A stretch of DNA of 64,000 nucleotides, taken from assembly GCA_003313425.1 (NCBI GenBank), contig NHZP01000008.1, forward strand, positions 620,001-684,000, written 5' to 3'. This DNA is from Pseudopyrenochaeta lycopersici (taxonomy: Eukaryota > Ascomycota > Dothideomycetes > Pleosporales > Pseudopyrenochaetaceae). Both the position numbers and the translations under genes were made by a program. Below the pieces are notes generated by a model. The model was not told the origin of the DNA and searched no databases. It was given only the letters and a program-made list of their open reading frames with translations. This document shows positions 23,676-35,062 of the stretch, piece by piece (position 1 is the first letter of the stretch; the number at the start of each line of letters is the position of its first letter).

Positions 23676-24831
23676 ATGAGTGTGAGTTGAGCACCTCGGG
23701 CAGAACCGATCGTGAATATTGACCACCAAACCTTAGGCTTTTAGAGATATCATGTCCATCGTCGACCCGACAGCAACTAAGACGGCCACAGCACCTAAAC
23801 AGGCCGTAACCGCGGGAGTTCCAAAACCCGCGCCGCGTCCGGTTGGAGGAGTGAATGGCGCATCTCAGACGCCGCAGCTTAAACGCAAAGCATCTGGCCC
23901 TGTTGAGAACAGTCAAGTCAAGATACAGCGGAATGATGGTGTTAGTCAACCACAGACAAATGGTCCAGGCCGCTCTATGTCAACGCCTGGCGCAGCGAGA
24001 CCGAACCAACCCACACCTTCCTCGACCGTCCCATATCGTGGAACTGCAGCACCATCCTCTGCAAAGGTTGCGAGCCCAGTCGTGAGAAAACCCACCCCAG
24101 CGACAGGCACGTCCGGCGTTCCACTCAAAGCTGCCGCGCCTGCCCCGAAACCTGTCCCGGCCGCTGTTGGGCCATCCACTGCACCAGCTGCTGCACCTAA
24201 GAAGGGTTATTTAGCGCTACTTCAGAAGGCGAAAGAGAAAGACGCAACAAAGCCTGTCGCCCCGCCTGGCAAGCATGAGTCTACAAAGATCTTGTCACGG
24301 AAAGAACGCCTCGCACTCAAGGCAGAAGCAAGCGCAGGCGCTAAGGGGAAGAAGCCAGTCACAGCAATGCCATCAAGATCAGCAGATGGCAAAGCCGATG
24401 CGTCGAAAGGGCAGCGAAAGCCAGTCGAGGTGGGCTATCAGGGCACTGCGCGTCCTACCAAGAAACCCGTCGAGGTGGGGTATCGAGGGACCGCTCGGCC
24501 AGCAAGTGCTCCTGCCTCTTCAAGTCGAAACGGAACACCTGCGGCGAAGGCGAAACCAAAGCCAGCCCAGGGCCGTTACGATGGCTACGCCGATTGGGAT
24601 GACCTAGACGACATGGATGACGAAGAAGAAGACTATGCATCCGATGCCTCTTCTGACATGGAAGGTGGTATTTGGGATGTCGAAGAGGAGGAGAATCTTG
24701 CCCTGAAGGCCGCAAAGAAAGAAGATGCGGAAGCACTAGCTGAAGAGATGGCGCTCAAACGCGCAAAAGAAGAACGGAAGCGGAAGTTACTGGCGATGTC
24801 GAAAGCAGCAGCATCCAAAAGGAAGTTCTGA
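23676..24831 (+). CDS. SPT2: SPT2-type chromatin protein
   Basis: The proposed model has a 6-nt first coding exon (23676-23681, ATG AGT) and a main exon (23737-24831), giving 366 aa starting MSAFRDIMSIVDPT. An alternative start is the internal ATG at 23752. The body is low-complexity, Pro/Ala/Lys-rich and probably disordered. It contains KKGYLALLQKAKEK and LSRKERLALKAEA, and an 11-residue motif (KPVEVGYQGTA and KPVEVGYRGTA) repeated twice. The C terminus has an acidic patch followed by YASDASSDMEGGIWD and a long basic/acidic helix ending SKRKF, matching the SPT2 C-terminal domain that binds H3-H4. SPT2 acts in histone recycling during transcription. Family assignment is from pattern memory and is the main uncertainty. 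Confidence 0.78.
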
Positions 24832-26758
24832 TCCTTTAGGAATTACGGTTTACGATTTCACGGCATTCATGGGGCGTTTCTACCTGCATTATTGCGACTG
24901 CATAGCTTCGGAGCTCGGTTGTATCTGGGAATGGTTCTTCCATCGCGTATTCATGATTGTAAGCAATGATTTTGCTTTCATAGTGAGTCATTCACTTCAT
25001 GGGACTCCGACTAGTGTCTAGTTTGGAAGACTGCGAGTGGATAAGCCTCTGCTTTTAAGAATATTATAATGGTAACTTGCACAAACCAACTTCACATCGC
25101 ACTTCAACCTCAGCCCCACGGGTCGAGCCATGCACACTCCACCAAAGCATAGTTCCGACATCCATTATCTTCAAAACACCGCAGACCACGACGTGCCCAT
25201 ATGGGAGTCATAGCACCAAGCCTCATAGATGCGAACCGGACAACGCTCCCACAACAAACGCGACGTGACAACGCTCGGCCACATGAACATGTCAATCACA
25301 TATCATGCGTGCCCGTCGTTTCAGTACTCGCCTTTCACGCCCATTCGTAATTCTATTGTCTGCTTTCTATCCACTACCATCGCTTCCTTGCTCACTGCAT
25401 CTTGAAGCTGAAGATATGCTGGCGTTTCTTCAGCGACGAGGAAAACAATCATTTCGACGCCATTTCCGGCACAAAGAAATCCATTGTAAAGCCAAAGAGA
25501 AAGACATGCAACGCACAGAAGACTATGGCGACAATAATTATGCGAATTTTCCAAGCAGGAATAACACACTATCACCACTACGTGAACTCATCAACTACAC
25601 AAAGGCGACGAAATGTATATAATACTATTTCTGTGACATGTACAAACCTGACACTATCATTTGTGGCCTGGCTTAGGGTTCAAGGCTCAATGGAGCGATG
25701 TTTTTCTTCGATAACTCGTCACAAACAATCACATTGGACGTGTCAAGTAACCACGCTGTATTGAGCGAATATCATCAAGTTTTGCTATCGCCTGATTTAT
25801 TGTCGTGCTATGCCAACCGCCCAACCAGTCGCAGTGTTAATATGTGTAATTGTCGTTGATATAACCCTTACAAATACCGTCATCCATGGCCTGCTTCAAA
25901 TTCGGTGGAGGTCCATCACTGTACTTGAATCCGACTCCCTGGTCACTTCTATCGCCTCTGGAGCAACCACGCTACTTCTTTCTCGACCCGCAGTGTGTTC
26001 CCCTTAAACTCAAGGATGTTATGATTACCCTGAACAAGGCCACAGAAGTTAACGTTGCTTCCGCTGGCGCTAGGTTGTCCGCAAGCTCTTATGTTGCGCC
26101 CTTCCCGTCGCTCCTCCTCCTTTATCTAAGCGAGCTCGTGATCACATCCGCAGGTTCATCAGAAAGCTAGGCGTCTCACTGCAGGAAAAACCAAGTCGTA
26201 CATGCCGCGGCAGTCCGTATCATGGTTGATGTAGCCTTATCAGCACAGCCTGCTCCTCCCAATGCCTCCAAGAGAGTAAGCCGTCGTGAACACATGTGCG
26301 CCGCGAAAAGTGTACATTTTAGCCATGTTCTGACAGCATGTCAGTGTATTGAACAAAAACACCCAAGCTTGGCGTGAAGGTGAATGCATCACCATCTTGT
26401 TTTGCTTGCGATCAAGAGTTATGACATGGTGAACCAGGTCTACCACGGGATGGGGAAATGTGTTCGTAAGCTGTGGCTTCCCACCCCACATTGCCCAAGA
26501 GCCTTGTGGAGGGACGACATCTGAACTCATTGGATAAAGAGGATTCGAGGAGAAGCCACCACCCTACAAGTTCCAAATGCGGCCGAGTCTGTACCCAAAG
26601 AGATTGGGGGCCAGCACAACATGTTGACAGCTTGAGGGGATTGTGGTAAAGGCCTAGCCCCCTCATCGCGTACACACTTCCCACTCAATATCCTATTATG
26701 CTCAGATCTATAACAGTTCCTGAAACTACACAATTTCGAGGGCTCAGAAGATAACTGC
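24832..26758. other. large spacer upstream of kinase-EH gene
   Basis: Nearly 2 kb without a recognisable gene. Open frames are short (the longest about 120 codons) and on both strands, with no family resemblance or coherent exon chain. It separates the housekeeping block from the accessory-looking segment. Confidence 0.6.
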
Positions 26759-29700
26759 ATGATGCCTCTTCAAGATGCAGAAGCAGTGCATGGCGTAAAC
26801 ATCATGGACACGGCGATGCGGACATGGCTCCCTCCATCAATTCCACTTACGGAAAGGAAGGCTTTCAGCGACGCGGACTTCTCTGATATCTCCAACACCC
26901 TCCGTAGTGCTGGTCGCCAGGAATGGAGCCTGGTTCCAAGGATATACGCTACACTGAGAATCATCAATCAGTTACCTCTCATTGAAGTGTTCTTGACGGA
27001 GGGTTTGAGCGATGTCTGGTTTCCTTTCACGCATGTATGAAAACCCTGGCAGACGAACTGCGTGGACGACATCCGCTGACTTCGTATATTCGCCTGTAGA
27101 AAACACTACCTGAGAGTTTGAAAAGCCAAACCGCAAGAAATGACTTTATCGCGGCCCAGAGACTAGTGCTTACAAAAGCTTTGGATCTGGAGAAGGAGGA
27201 TGGAAAACATAGACATTTCTCGAGGCCTAGCGACATACCGATAGTGAAGCTGGCTGAATTGGGTCGAGGCGGGCATGGTATAGTGGAGAAAGTGATGAGT
27301 ACAATCAGCCAAAAGGAGTATGCGAGGAAGCTCATACAACGAGGGCCCACATTTCGTAAGAATAAGGAGGTACTGAAGGCGTTCGAGGTGGAACTTGCTG
27401 CCTTGAAGAAACTCTCACACCCCCATATTGTTGAATTAATAGGTAGCTATACAGATCCAAGGTAAGTTTAGCACCGCACATACTTTCGTATCTAAAATAT
27501 TTGATAGATACGTTGGCATTCTGATGTCACCCATTGCCGACTGCAATCTGAACCAATACCTCGTACAACCTTTGACGCCGGACCGAGCTTCATTCTTACG
27601 TACGTCTTTCGGATGCCTCACCGCAGCCGTCTGCTACTTGCACAAAAGTCAAATTCGACATAAAGATATTAAGCCCCAAAACATCCTGGTGAAGAATCAC
27701 CAGATTTTATTGACGGACTTTGGAATCAGTCTGGATTGGACCGATCTTGAACAAAGCACAACAGCTGGCCCTGCGAAGAGGACTCCGCAATACTGTGCTC
27801 CGGAGGTTGCAGCTGACGAACCAAGAAATTCTTCTTCCGACATTTGGTCGCTCGGTTGTGTCTTCTTAGAGATTTGGTCCGTTTTGTGCATGGAAACGTT
27901 ACAGTCGCTCAAGGCGTATTTTTTCCAGTAATGGCTCTAACATTTGCTATCATAAGAACTTGGGCAGTGTACAGTCATGGTGTGCAACATTGATGTCAAG
28001 ATATAATAATTCAGAACTTCGGCATCCAGGAACCTGGATATTGATGATGTTGACGCCGGACTTGCGGGAACGTTGGACGGCGCAAAAGTTATTCGACGCC
28101 ATCCATGATAGGGTTCAAGACACCAACGCTCAGTTGTCATTCATAGGATTCTGCTGCACCGAGGAGGAGGAAGGCTCTGTTGAGAGTGTACCGTCTTCTA
28201 TTTTTGATGGAGACGTTGCTGATTCCTTGACTGAAACCACCACTAAATCCAGCGCAGTCACCCAGGAGATGTCGCGGACGACCAAGCTGGTGGAGCCTAC
28301 TCAAGATACTGATGATATCCCAACCTCGCTCATCACAACGGTCGTTCCTCGCTCGCTTGACACTGTTACTACAAAGACTAAGCTTGAAGTACCACTAGAA
28401 GAGCAGTCAGACACACCACATCACGTGAATGAGTGGAGAGATTCTTGTAAAGACTCCGTCAAAGATAGCAATACCTGCTTAAGCAACCCCGATGGCGCTG
28501 AGATTGTAATACTTATGGCACAACCGCTGATTATAGACTCAGAACATGTGCAAAACGCGACTAGCGAACCAGTCGCTCAAGATTGGTACACAGTTAGTCA
28601 AGCATCGCTCCGAACCGAAGAGGTAGTCAAGCTCCCCAAAACTGGTCGACAAACACCCTCAGAATATTTGAGTTCTCCGGACTTACGAGAACAAGTGGGT
28701 GAGACTGCAGGACAGAAATTGCTCAATAAGCGAAGCTTGTCCCTGAAACGAGGCGATCCATCAAGCGAAACAAATATCTTTACACCTTCAGACAGCACGT
28801 TCAAGCCCTCGTCATTAGGATACAAGGCTGGTCACGCTTCTGATAAAGTCCTCAAAAAACTACAGCATGAAGATCCCCTTGGACTACCCCAAAATTTGCT
28901 CACCCAATGGACAATACCAATCGATGCTAGAAACTTTTATGACCAGAGCTTCGCTTCTCTAGTGTCATCGGATAGCATATATCTCATGGCAGATCAAGCC
29001 GTTGGATACCTCTCACAAAGTGGACTGTACAGGGAAGATTTAAAGCATATCTGGGCACTCTCAGATCCAACCGATCGTGGGCAGCTTAATATGGATGAGT
29101 TTGCGGTTGCGATGCATTTAACATTCCGAAAACTTGCTGGCCATTCATTACCGGCAAGACTGCCCCAGGAGCTTCAAGTCGTGCTTGAGAGGCATTCAAC
29201 ACCAAATCCCCGCTTCCCATCCTCGGAAATCCCTCCACCCATGCCTCAACCATTCACCATTTCACTCTCGACCGAATTACCATCCTGGTCGCATCCAAGT
29301 TTGCCCGTGGGCGCGCCACCTTCACGAGGTGAGGTTTTAGGATCAGATAAATCCATCCACTGTCCCATCGCGACACCACGGTCAACGAACCAGTCGAGTC
29401 GAGATGACTTAGAAGATCGACCGGCTGCGCATATTCGCAGTTCATCCTTCCCACTATTCAAAGCTACTGATACACAAGAGGACGTGCCGCATTCGAGAAC
29501 AACCTCTTGTACTCAAATTCCCTCCAACACCACTCCTAAACTGCCATCGATGCCCGCTTCTTATGTGAGGCTTCTTTTCATTACCGCACAGCAGCAAACT
29601 TCATTTGAGCAGCTGTTTAAATCCGCAACGGGAGGGGCCGTACTATTACCTGAAGTGCAAGGAAAAGCTATATTCAGGCGGTCGAAACTTCCTGGAGACA

Positions 29701-30611
29701 CATTGGAGAAGATATGGAACTTATCATGTATTAAGGGTACCAGCGGATTACTTTGTCCACAATTTTGTCTGGCAATGTACCTATGTACCATTGCTTTAAG
29801 AGGATGGAAAACATTACCATCGGAACTACCGAAGTCCATTGCCACCTCCATGACCGAAGCAATCAACGCTGTCGTCATGGATCAGGAGAAAGCGGGACAG
29901 CCATTGACTGAATTTCAGCTTGTGCCCATAACTCACAATTCGGCAGACAAGCAGCCCTCAGCACGTGACGTGGACTTCGAAACCTCGTCGCATGTGATGG
30001 AGAATAACCAAAACCTGACCGAAGTCCCTACTGAAGGCGAGGAAATTGGAGACATCCGGTCATCCCCGAGCTTGGAATCAATGGACAACGATAAAGCCAA
30101 GAAAATATACCCTCTGTTACTCGATCAAACAAACGCCAAAGGACACAATCTCTGCAGCGATTTTATTTGCAGAAGATGCCCTAAACCAGTGGTCGAGATC
30201 AATATGATTGTTGAAGAGAGACTAGAAACCTTCTCGCTACCACTCGTTCTCCTTCGTCCTAGCGTTTTGTTCGAACGACTACGTTTTATGTTAAATATTC
30301 CACCCGACCAAGAAGTTATCTTCGAGCGCTATTGGAGCGACCACTATGTCACCCTTGATGCCGCTGATGACGTTACCTTTGGACGAATGTGTCTGGATGC
30401 GAGGACCGAGGCCTCGTTGAGCATGAGAGCTACGATACTGTATCAATCCCTTCCAATAAGTGAAGCTGATTGGGTGCCTGCCAGTCCAACGCGAGAGCCA
30501 CCTTCACCTCCCAAAGAAAGGAAATACCTTTTTAATAAGGCAGAATCTTGGTTCACACGCAACCTAAAGATAAAAAAAATCGAACAGTTTCAGGTATCCT
30601 TAGTCGCTTGA
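26759..30611 (+). CDS. protein kinase fused to EH domains, apparent frameshift
   Basis: Exons 26759-27034, 27100-27461 and 27508 onward. The N terminus matches a fungal kinase family lead-in (WFPFTH joined to KTLPESL). The kinase has a Gly-rich loop (LGRGGHGIVEKV), the ATP lysine in YARKLI, HKDIKPQNIL (catalytic Asp; HKD for HRD), DFGIS and an APE motif, so it looks catalytically competent. In lobe C the frame stops at 27929-27931; the chain resumes in the +1 frame as NGSNICYHKN and stays open to 30611. The resumed part contains an EH domain (about 28906-29170) with a canonical EF loop, DPTDRGQLNMDE, followed by FAVAMHL; a second, degenerate EH-like segment (about 29550-29835); and a C-terminal module with IFERYWSDHYVTLD. 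The shift lies at a T6 run. It could be sequence error or a recent pseudogene. Codon use is less biased than in neighbours. Confidence 0.75.
27919..27931 (+). other. frameshift site in kinase lobe C
   Basis: A run of six T (27919-27924) is followed by an in-frame TAA (27929-27931). Counting one T fewer keeps the kinase fold going, with typical lobe-C wording after it. No GT-AG intron of realistic size fits here. Confidence 0.7.
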
Positions 30612-31051
30612 GAGAACAAGGCAGCGGGAAAAAATAGAAACCATGTGGTAAAGAATTGTCTCCAATCGCGCATCCAATGAGCGGATGGAGTCACGCAACT
30701 TTCGTCCAAAAGGCGTTCCTCTACTTCCCCATACCATTATGGTTCCAGATATCTCCATATATCCCAGTCTGAGCTACCAAGAGGATAGTCCCAACCATGT
30801 CGTGTAAGTAATCAAGCGCTCAAAATTTCCCTCTTTAGAGGAACGCATCTGAAATAATATAGTAAACCATTCAGTATCCCTTCTCAGTTTTAGAAACGCA
30901 TTACATTTGCGATAGAAAGACCAGCAGAGTTACATGAGGCGGCCATTTTAGGGCAATGGAATTACATCAAATTGGCAAGTCCTTCATCGAAGGGCTCCTT
31001 TCTACTTTCATATAATGCGGCGACAACGTATTTCGCCACTTTGCGATCTTA
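30612..31051. other. spacer after kinase-EH gene
   Basis: Convergent to the minus-strand F-box fragment. Nothing recognisable. Confidence 0.65.
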
Positions 31052-31327
31052 TCAAACAAAACGCTCACACCATCTCCCAGATTTTGTTATCATTCCACTC
31101 CAGGTCTTGCTGCCATTTGTCTCCATGTCATTCCAGTATCTCAATATGGCATTTAAATTGAAACGGCGGCAGACTAGTGATAGTGCCTTGACGCAGTGAG
31201 TGTCTTGCGGACAGATGATTCCGCACTCCTCGCATTCAATTGGGGATGGGGAACCAGGACTACGACTTGCGACCTCAACGATTGAGACCCGAAGCTCGTC
31301 TGGCAGCTGTAATATGAAGCCTTTCAT
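31052..31327 (-). pseudogene. F-box-like fragment
   Basis: A 91-codon frame begins ATG at 31327. It opens with ILQLPDELRVSIVEVA and later has ALSLVCRRFN, the two halves of an F-box, separated by a short Cys/Pro insert (CEECGIICPQD). It stops soon after, where F-box proteins of fungi normally continue for several hundred residues. No downstream exon was found. It may be a truncated relic, a small F-box-only protein, or the first exon of a gene whose remainder is decayed. Fungal F-box genes turn over quickly, so a relic is the simplest reading. Confidence 0.45.
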
Positions 31328-31914
31328 TGTTATTGAACAAGAGAGAGGGTGAAATCATGAAACTGTACATTTGCCTTGACCCGTTGCCGATCTCTTGGAG
31401 GGGAGCTTTAGGTCGATAATTGTGAGAAACTTGGTTGCCGTGGAATCAAGATGGGTTTGACGTAAACGCCTCATGCTTACGGCTGGAAAAGACCGAGAGA
31501 TAGTCAATATGTTTGACTCTGCAGAGAAGTTGCGCACTCTACACGAGGTAGTCTCTAGTGCCCTTGCTGCACCTTGTCAACCCCGCAATAGACACCCAGA
31601 CGCTGGTTGGATTATCGGTAAACGGAATTTTTAAGAATCAGATGATATTCATCGCTTTGAGACTATATTCAACCCTCTTTTCGTGATACTGTTTAACGTT
31701 TGTCTGTCGTCATTCACAGACATGACAAGGCGCTGTGAAGGCGCATGGCCCGGAATCGAGCTTAGTAGAGACATGTGAATGTTCTCCCTGCAGTACTACC
31801 TTCATGTAAAGATGTTAATAGAGACTCGTATTTACGCTATTGTTACTTCGTACGCGTTTGGGGTATCATTGCTCGTTCCAATCCAGGCCCAGTCCTATCC
31901 ATATCCTGTCTCTA
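31328..31914. other. spacer between F-box fragment and pepsin-fold gene
   Basis: No gene recognised. The right part is the 3' side of the minus-strand pepsin-fold gene. Confidence 0.6.
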
Positions 31915-33659
31915 TCACCTTTGACCATTCATCAATCCCTCACTACTCACTCCATGCCCATGTACTTCTGACGGTCTGCTACTTCCATCTAGCTCCACGG
32001 CATAATCTCTTGCGTCCCCTTCGAATTCTCCCGGGGCCATTGCTGCGGGCATCTCTGATGTGCTATGCCCGTGTTTCTCAGCAATCGGTACCCCCATATG
32101 GGCTGCTTCGAGTTCAACATTCTTCGGTGCTGTAGCCGCCCTCCTACGTCGCCGGATAAGAAAGGCGATGCTAGCAATTATACCAATGGCAACTACGATA
32201 CCAACGACAATGCCTGCAATTACGCCTCCTGATAGACCGCTCGAATCTCCTGCGCCAGGAGTGCTTCCAGGTGTTTCAGACACAGCCGTCGATTCGCCTT
32301 CCACAGCAGCAGTACACCCATTCGCAGTGTCAATACCAACCAACTTCTGTGTAGCGGGCTTTTCTTGCACCTGCGAGATTGTGAACTCGTTTTTGTCATG
32401 GTTGACCGTCAAATACGCCGAAGACAAGAACATGCCGCCCAGCCGCGGCATGTTTTGATCTGTGTCGTTAAAGCGAACGATTGGGATGTTCTTCCAATCT
32501 GGGTTACGTTTTATCAGGCCGTTGGATGCAATGTAGGGTTCATCGAAAATGAGCTGTTTGTTTGGGATCGTTATGGTAGTGGCATCATTGATTGTTATTG
32601 AGAGATTGCCGTTGAATGTTCTATTGCATATTAGCGAGGTTTCCAACGAGATGATGGAAGTCTTACGTACGCGCTTTCAGGTTTGATGGAAGTTACACGG
32701 TAGAATAATTCGCTAGATGTGCCATTATTAAAAGGGGACCGTTCGACACCCATTATCTGAGCCATCTTGTCCCAGTACTGAACAGGCAGTGTGAGAACAC
32801 TTGACAGCGTAGGCACAACGCATGCTTGCATCTTCTCCGATTCTTCCATTATGCTCTGTGTCCCAGCCCCTACGGACTGCAAGCTGAGCGCAGTCAAGTC
32901 CACAATCATGCCTTCACGACACTTCCACTGGTTGCGGGTAAACTTTGTAGTCGTATTCGGGGCGTCAGTAATAAGAGCTTGATCATAGCCCCCGAGGATG
33001 AGCGATCCGTCGCGTGGTTCGTCAGATATAGCAATATCGGTGCCCCAGAAGAATGAGTACGTTTTCGATGCTATCCTCTGTCCAGATGCAAGCGCAGTAA
33101 GGAATGTAGAGTTCACTCCCAACCCTAATTCGCCTTTGTTCACGTACTGGTGAGCTGTGCTAACGCGAACACCAAATTCTAATTGTGCGAGCTCAACATC
33201 TTTATTTGCTTCATCTTTCAGAATGACATCGTCGGTGGTCCAATTTGCAGTTGCGTCGTCCCAAAGATGCTTGATTGTCGCTCCGACTTTCTCGCTCTCC
33301 GACTGTGCGTTGTCGTAAAGGCCACCTCGGTAGGTAACGCACTCTTCGATTGTCACGTTTGTGGGACAGAAGCCATTCTTGCCATACATATATGTATCAT
33401 TGTAGGTGCTGATCCGCTATGTAAGTCCTACGCGACCTGAGGCTTTACGAGTGGTGAGGGCTTACGCGCTCGGCAACAACGCTATTGTTTGAGCGTTTGG
33501 ACTGCCAATTTGAAATTGTACACCTCGAGCCTCCGCACGGTTGGTGAGAACATGGCTCTTGAAGGGAAGTGACACCGTAAGAGGCTTGCATTCTGCAGCA
33601 TCTGAAGTTGAGAAGAGGAATATCGCAAGGCAAAATAGAATACACAGCCACCAAAGCAT
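31915..33659 (-). CDS. membrane-anchored pepsin-fold (A1-like) protein without catalytic Asp
   Basis: Three exons (33659-33466, 33408-32671, 32620-31915) give 545 aa. A signal peptide (MLWWLCILFCLAIFLFSTSDA) leads to a lumenal/extracellular region with many N-glycosylation sites. The fold markers of A1 peptidases are present: FQIGSPNAQ, ELGLGVNS, DGSLILGGYD, and LGGMFLSSAYLTV near the end of lobe 2. Both active-site D-T/S-G motifs are absent: lobe 1 reads ALLPSATYN and lobe 2 reads ACVVPTLSSVLTLP where the motif belongs. A Ser/Gly/Pro linker is followed by one transmembrane helix (about GVIAGIVVGIVVAIGIIASI), RRRRR, and a cytoplasmic tail. It may be a non-enzymatic surface receptor or adhesin. 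The ATG at 33659 precedes the signal peptide directly; exon phases (2, 2) agree at both junctions. Confidence 0.82.
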
Positions 33660-35062
33660 ACTGAGGATTAAAAGGTCGAAAGGAAAGAGAATGCACACAA
33701 ATTAAAAAATGTGGGAAGAGTGAGACAAGTCGCAATTACACAGAGATGAAGATCTAATACGCTACATATTATCCTTGTTGAGCCTCCTGGGGGCCCCTCC
33801 GGGGCGTAAGCTGCGGTAAGGCGAGCAGAGGGCGCGAGCGAATCATGGTTAGGAAGTCAGATCTGGTGCACCAATTTTGGTGCATGGACTGACGCTAAAC
33901 CCTGGAATCCTAGTCGCTCGCAATCCCCGTGTCACACGCTAATGAGACCTGACAGACCCAATAATATGACCAGCCAAGAGAGCCCTAAACATATGGGTTC
34001 AATCGGCGGGTATTAGTCACTGGACTAGTACACAATAGTTAGGTGAAGCTTATACCCAGTGAATAAATCGGATGGGGATCTAACGTCATTTTTGAACACT
34101 TGCTTATGAAAGCTTGATGCTGTCAGTACACGTAGGCAATCACAATTTAAATGCCATCGCATAGGTATGACTTTTATGATTGGATCTTTTTGGGCAAAAT
34201 CAGTACGGAGAAAGCCTTTGGTGGAGGACGTGGTTCACTTGGAATACAGAGAACAGGGGATAATGCCTCAACTTATAGGGCATTTATTGCGTCAGATATC
34301 TCAAACAACTGTCAATCACTCGCAAGCCCTCTGCATTTCATGGGTATATGAGTTTACAATGGGAAGCATCGTATTAGCGGGGATAGACCGACTTACAGTC
34401 AGGTAAACTCCAATATACTTTCGGATATGGAAAGAAGTACGTTGATTCCTGGGCCATGCCATACCAAGTTTGAGGAGATGCGAGGTACTGAAGACCCTCG
34501 ATGAATGCTGATCAAAGTTTGAAATGTTCAGTTGCATCATTGCTTATGTCAAGGACTCACAATCCGTGAACGATGCAGCGAATGGTGGCCATTGTGACGG
34601 TGGTCCACTGAAAGTACAATGATTTTCTTGCCTGACTGCATGTACTTTTGTGGGCCAGTTGCTACCTCTAGCGGAGTTAACTGTGTGCTTAGAAATCGCA
34701 GTATTCGTCTCACCAACAACTGGTGCAGATCGTTGTGCAAAATTCTTCGTACAACAGAGCAACTGCACAGGAATTGTAGGATAGTATTAGTATCGCTCGG
34801 CTATGCATGATATGGTCTGCTTTCTGGGTCCTTTGAGAGGGTTGATGTGAAGATTAACAATCGGAAATGCCGAAGCCGCGAGACCAATGCGAGGTAAGAT
34901 ATTGCTTGGCATTACTTGCAAGTGCGTGGCGGGAGTGTTGGCAACTGCAAGAACTATTAAAGACATCTAATTCCTCCTTCAAAGATGTTACCAAACTTCC
35001 TCAACTGTTTAATCAGCTTCAAGTCCTATATCTTCCACTTTCAAGTCTGAATTTCCGATCTC
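33660..35062. other. divergent spacer with inverted repeat
   Basis: Separates the pepsin-fold gene from the MDR oxidoreductase. It has a GC-rich block at about 33787-33840 next to AT-richer DNA, and an 18-nt near-palindrome at 33867-33884. Small open frames at 34150-34770 are not convincing. Confidence 0.6.
33867..33884. repeat. perfect 8-bp inverted repeat, 2-nt spacer
   Basis: TGCACCAA, two bases, then TTGGTGCA. It could be a protein-binding palindrome or the end of a decayed DNA transposon; the adjoining GC-rich block differs in composition from its surroundings. Confidence 0.6.

Noticed and set aside
27916..27928. GT...AG stretch that would repair the kinase frame as an intron
   Set aside because: It is 13 nt long, far below any spliceosomal intron, so it cannot explain the shift.
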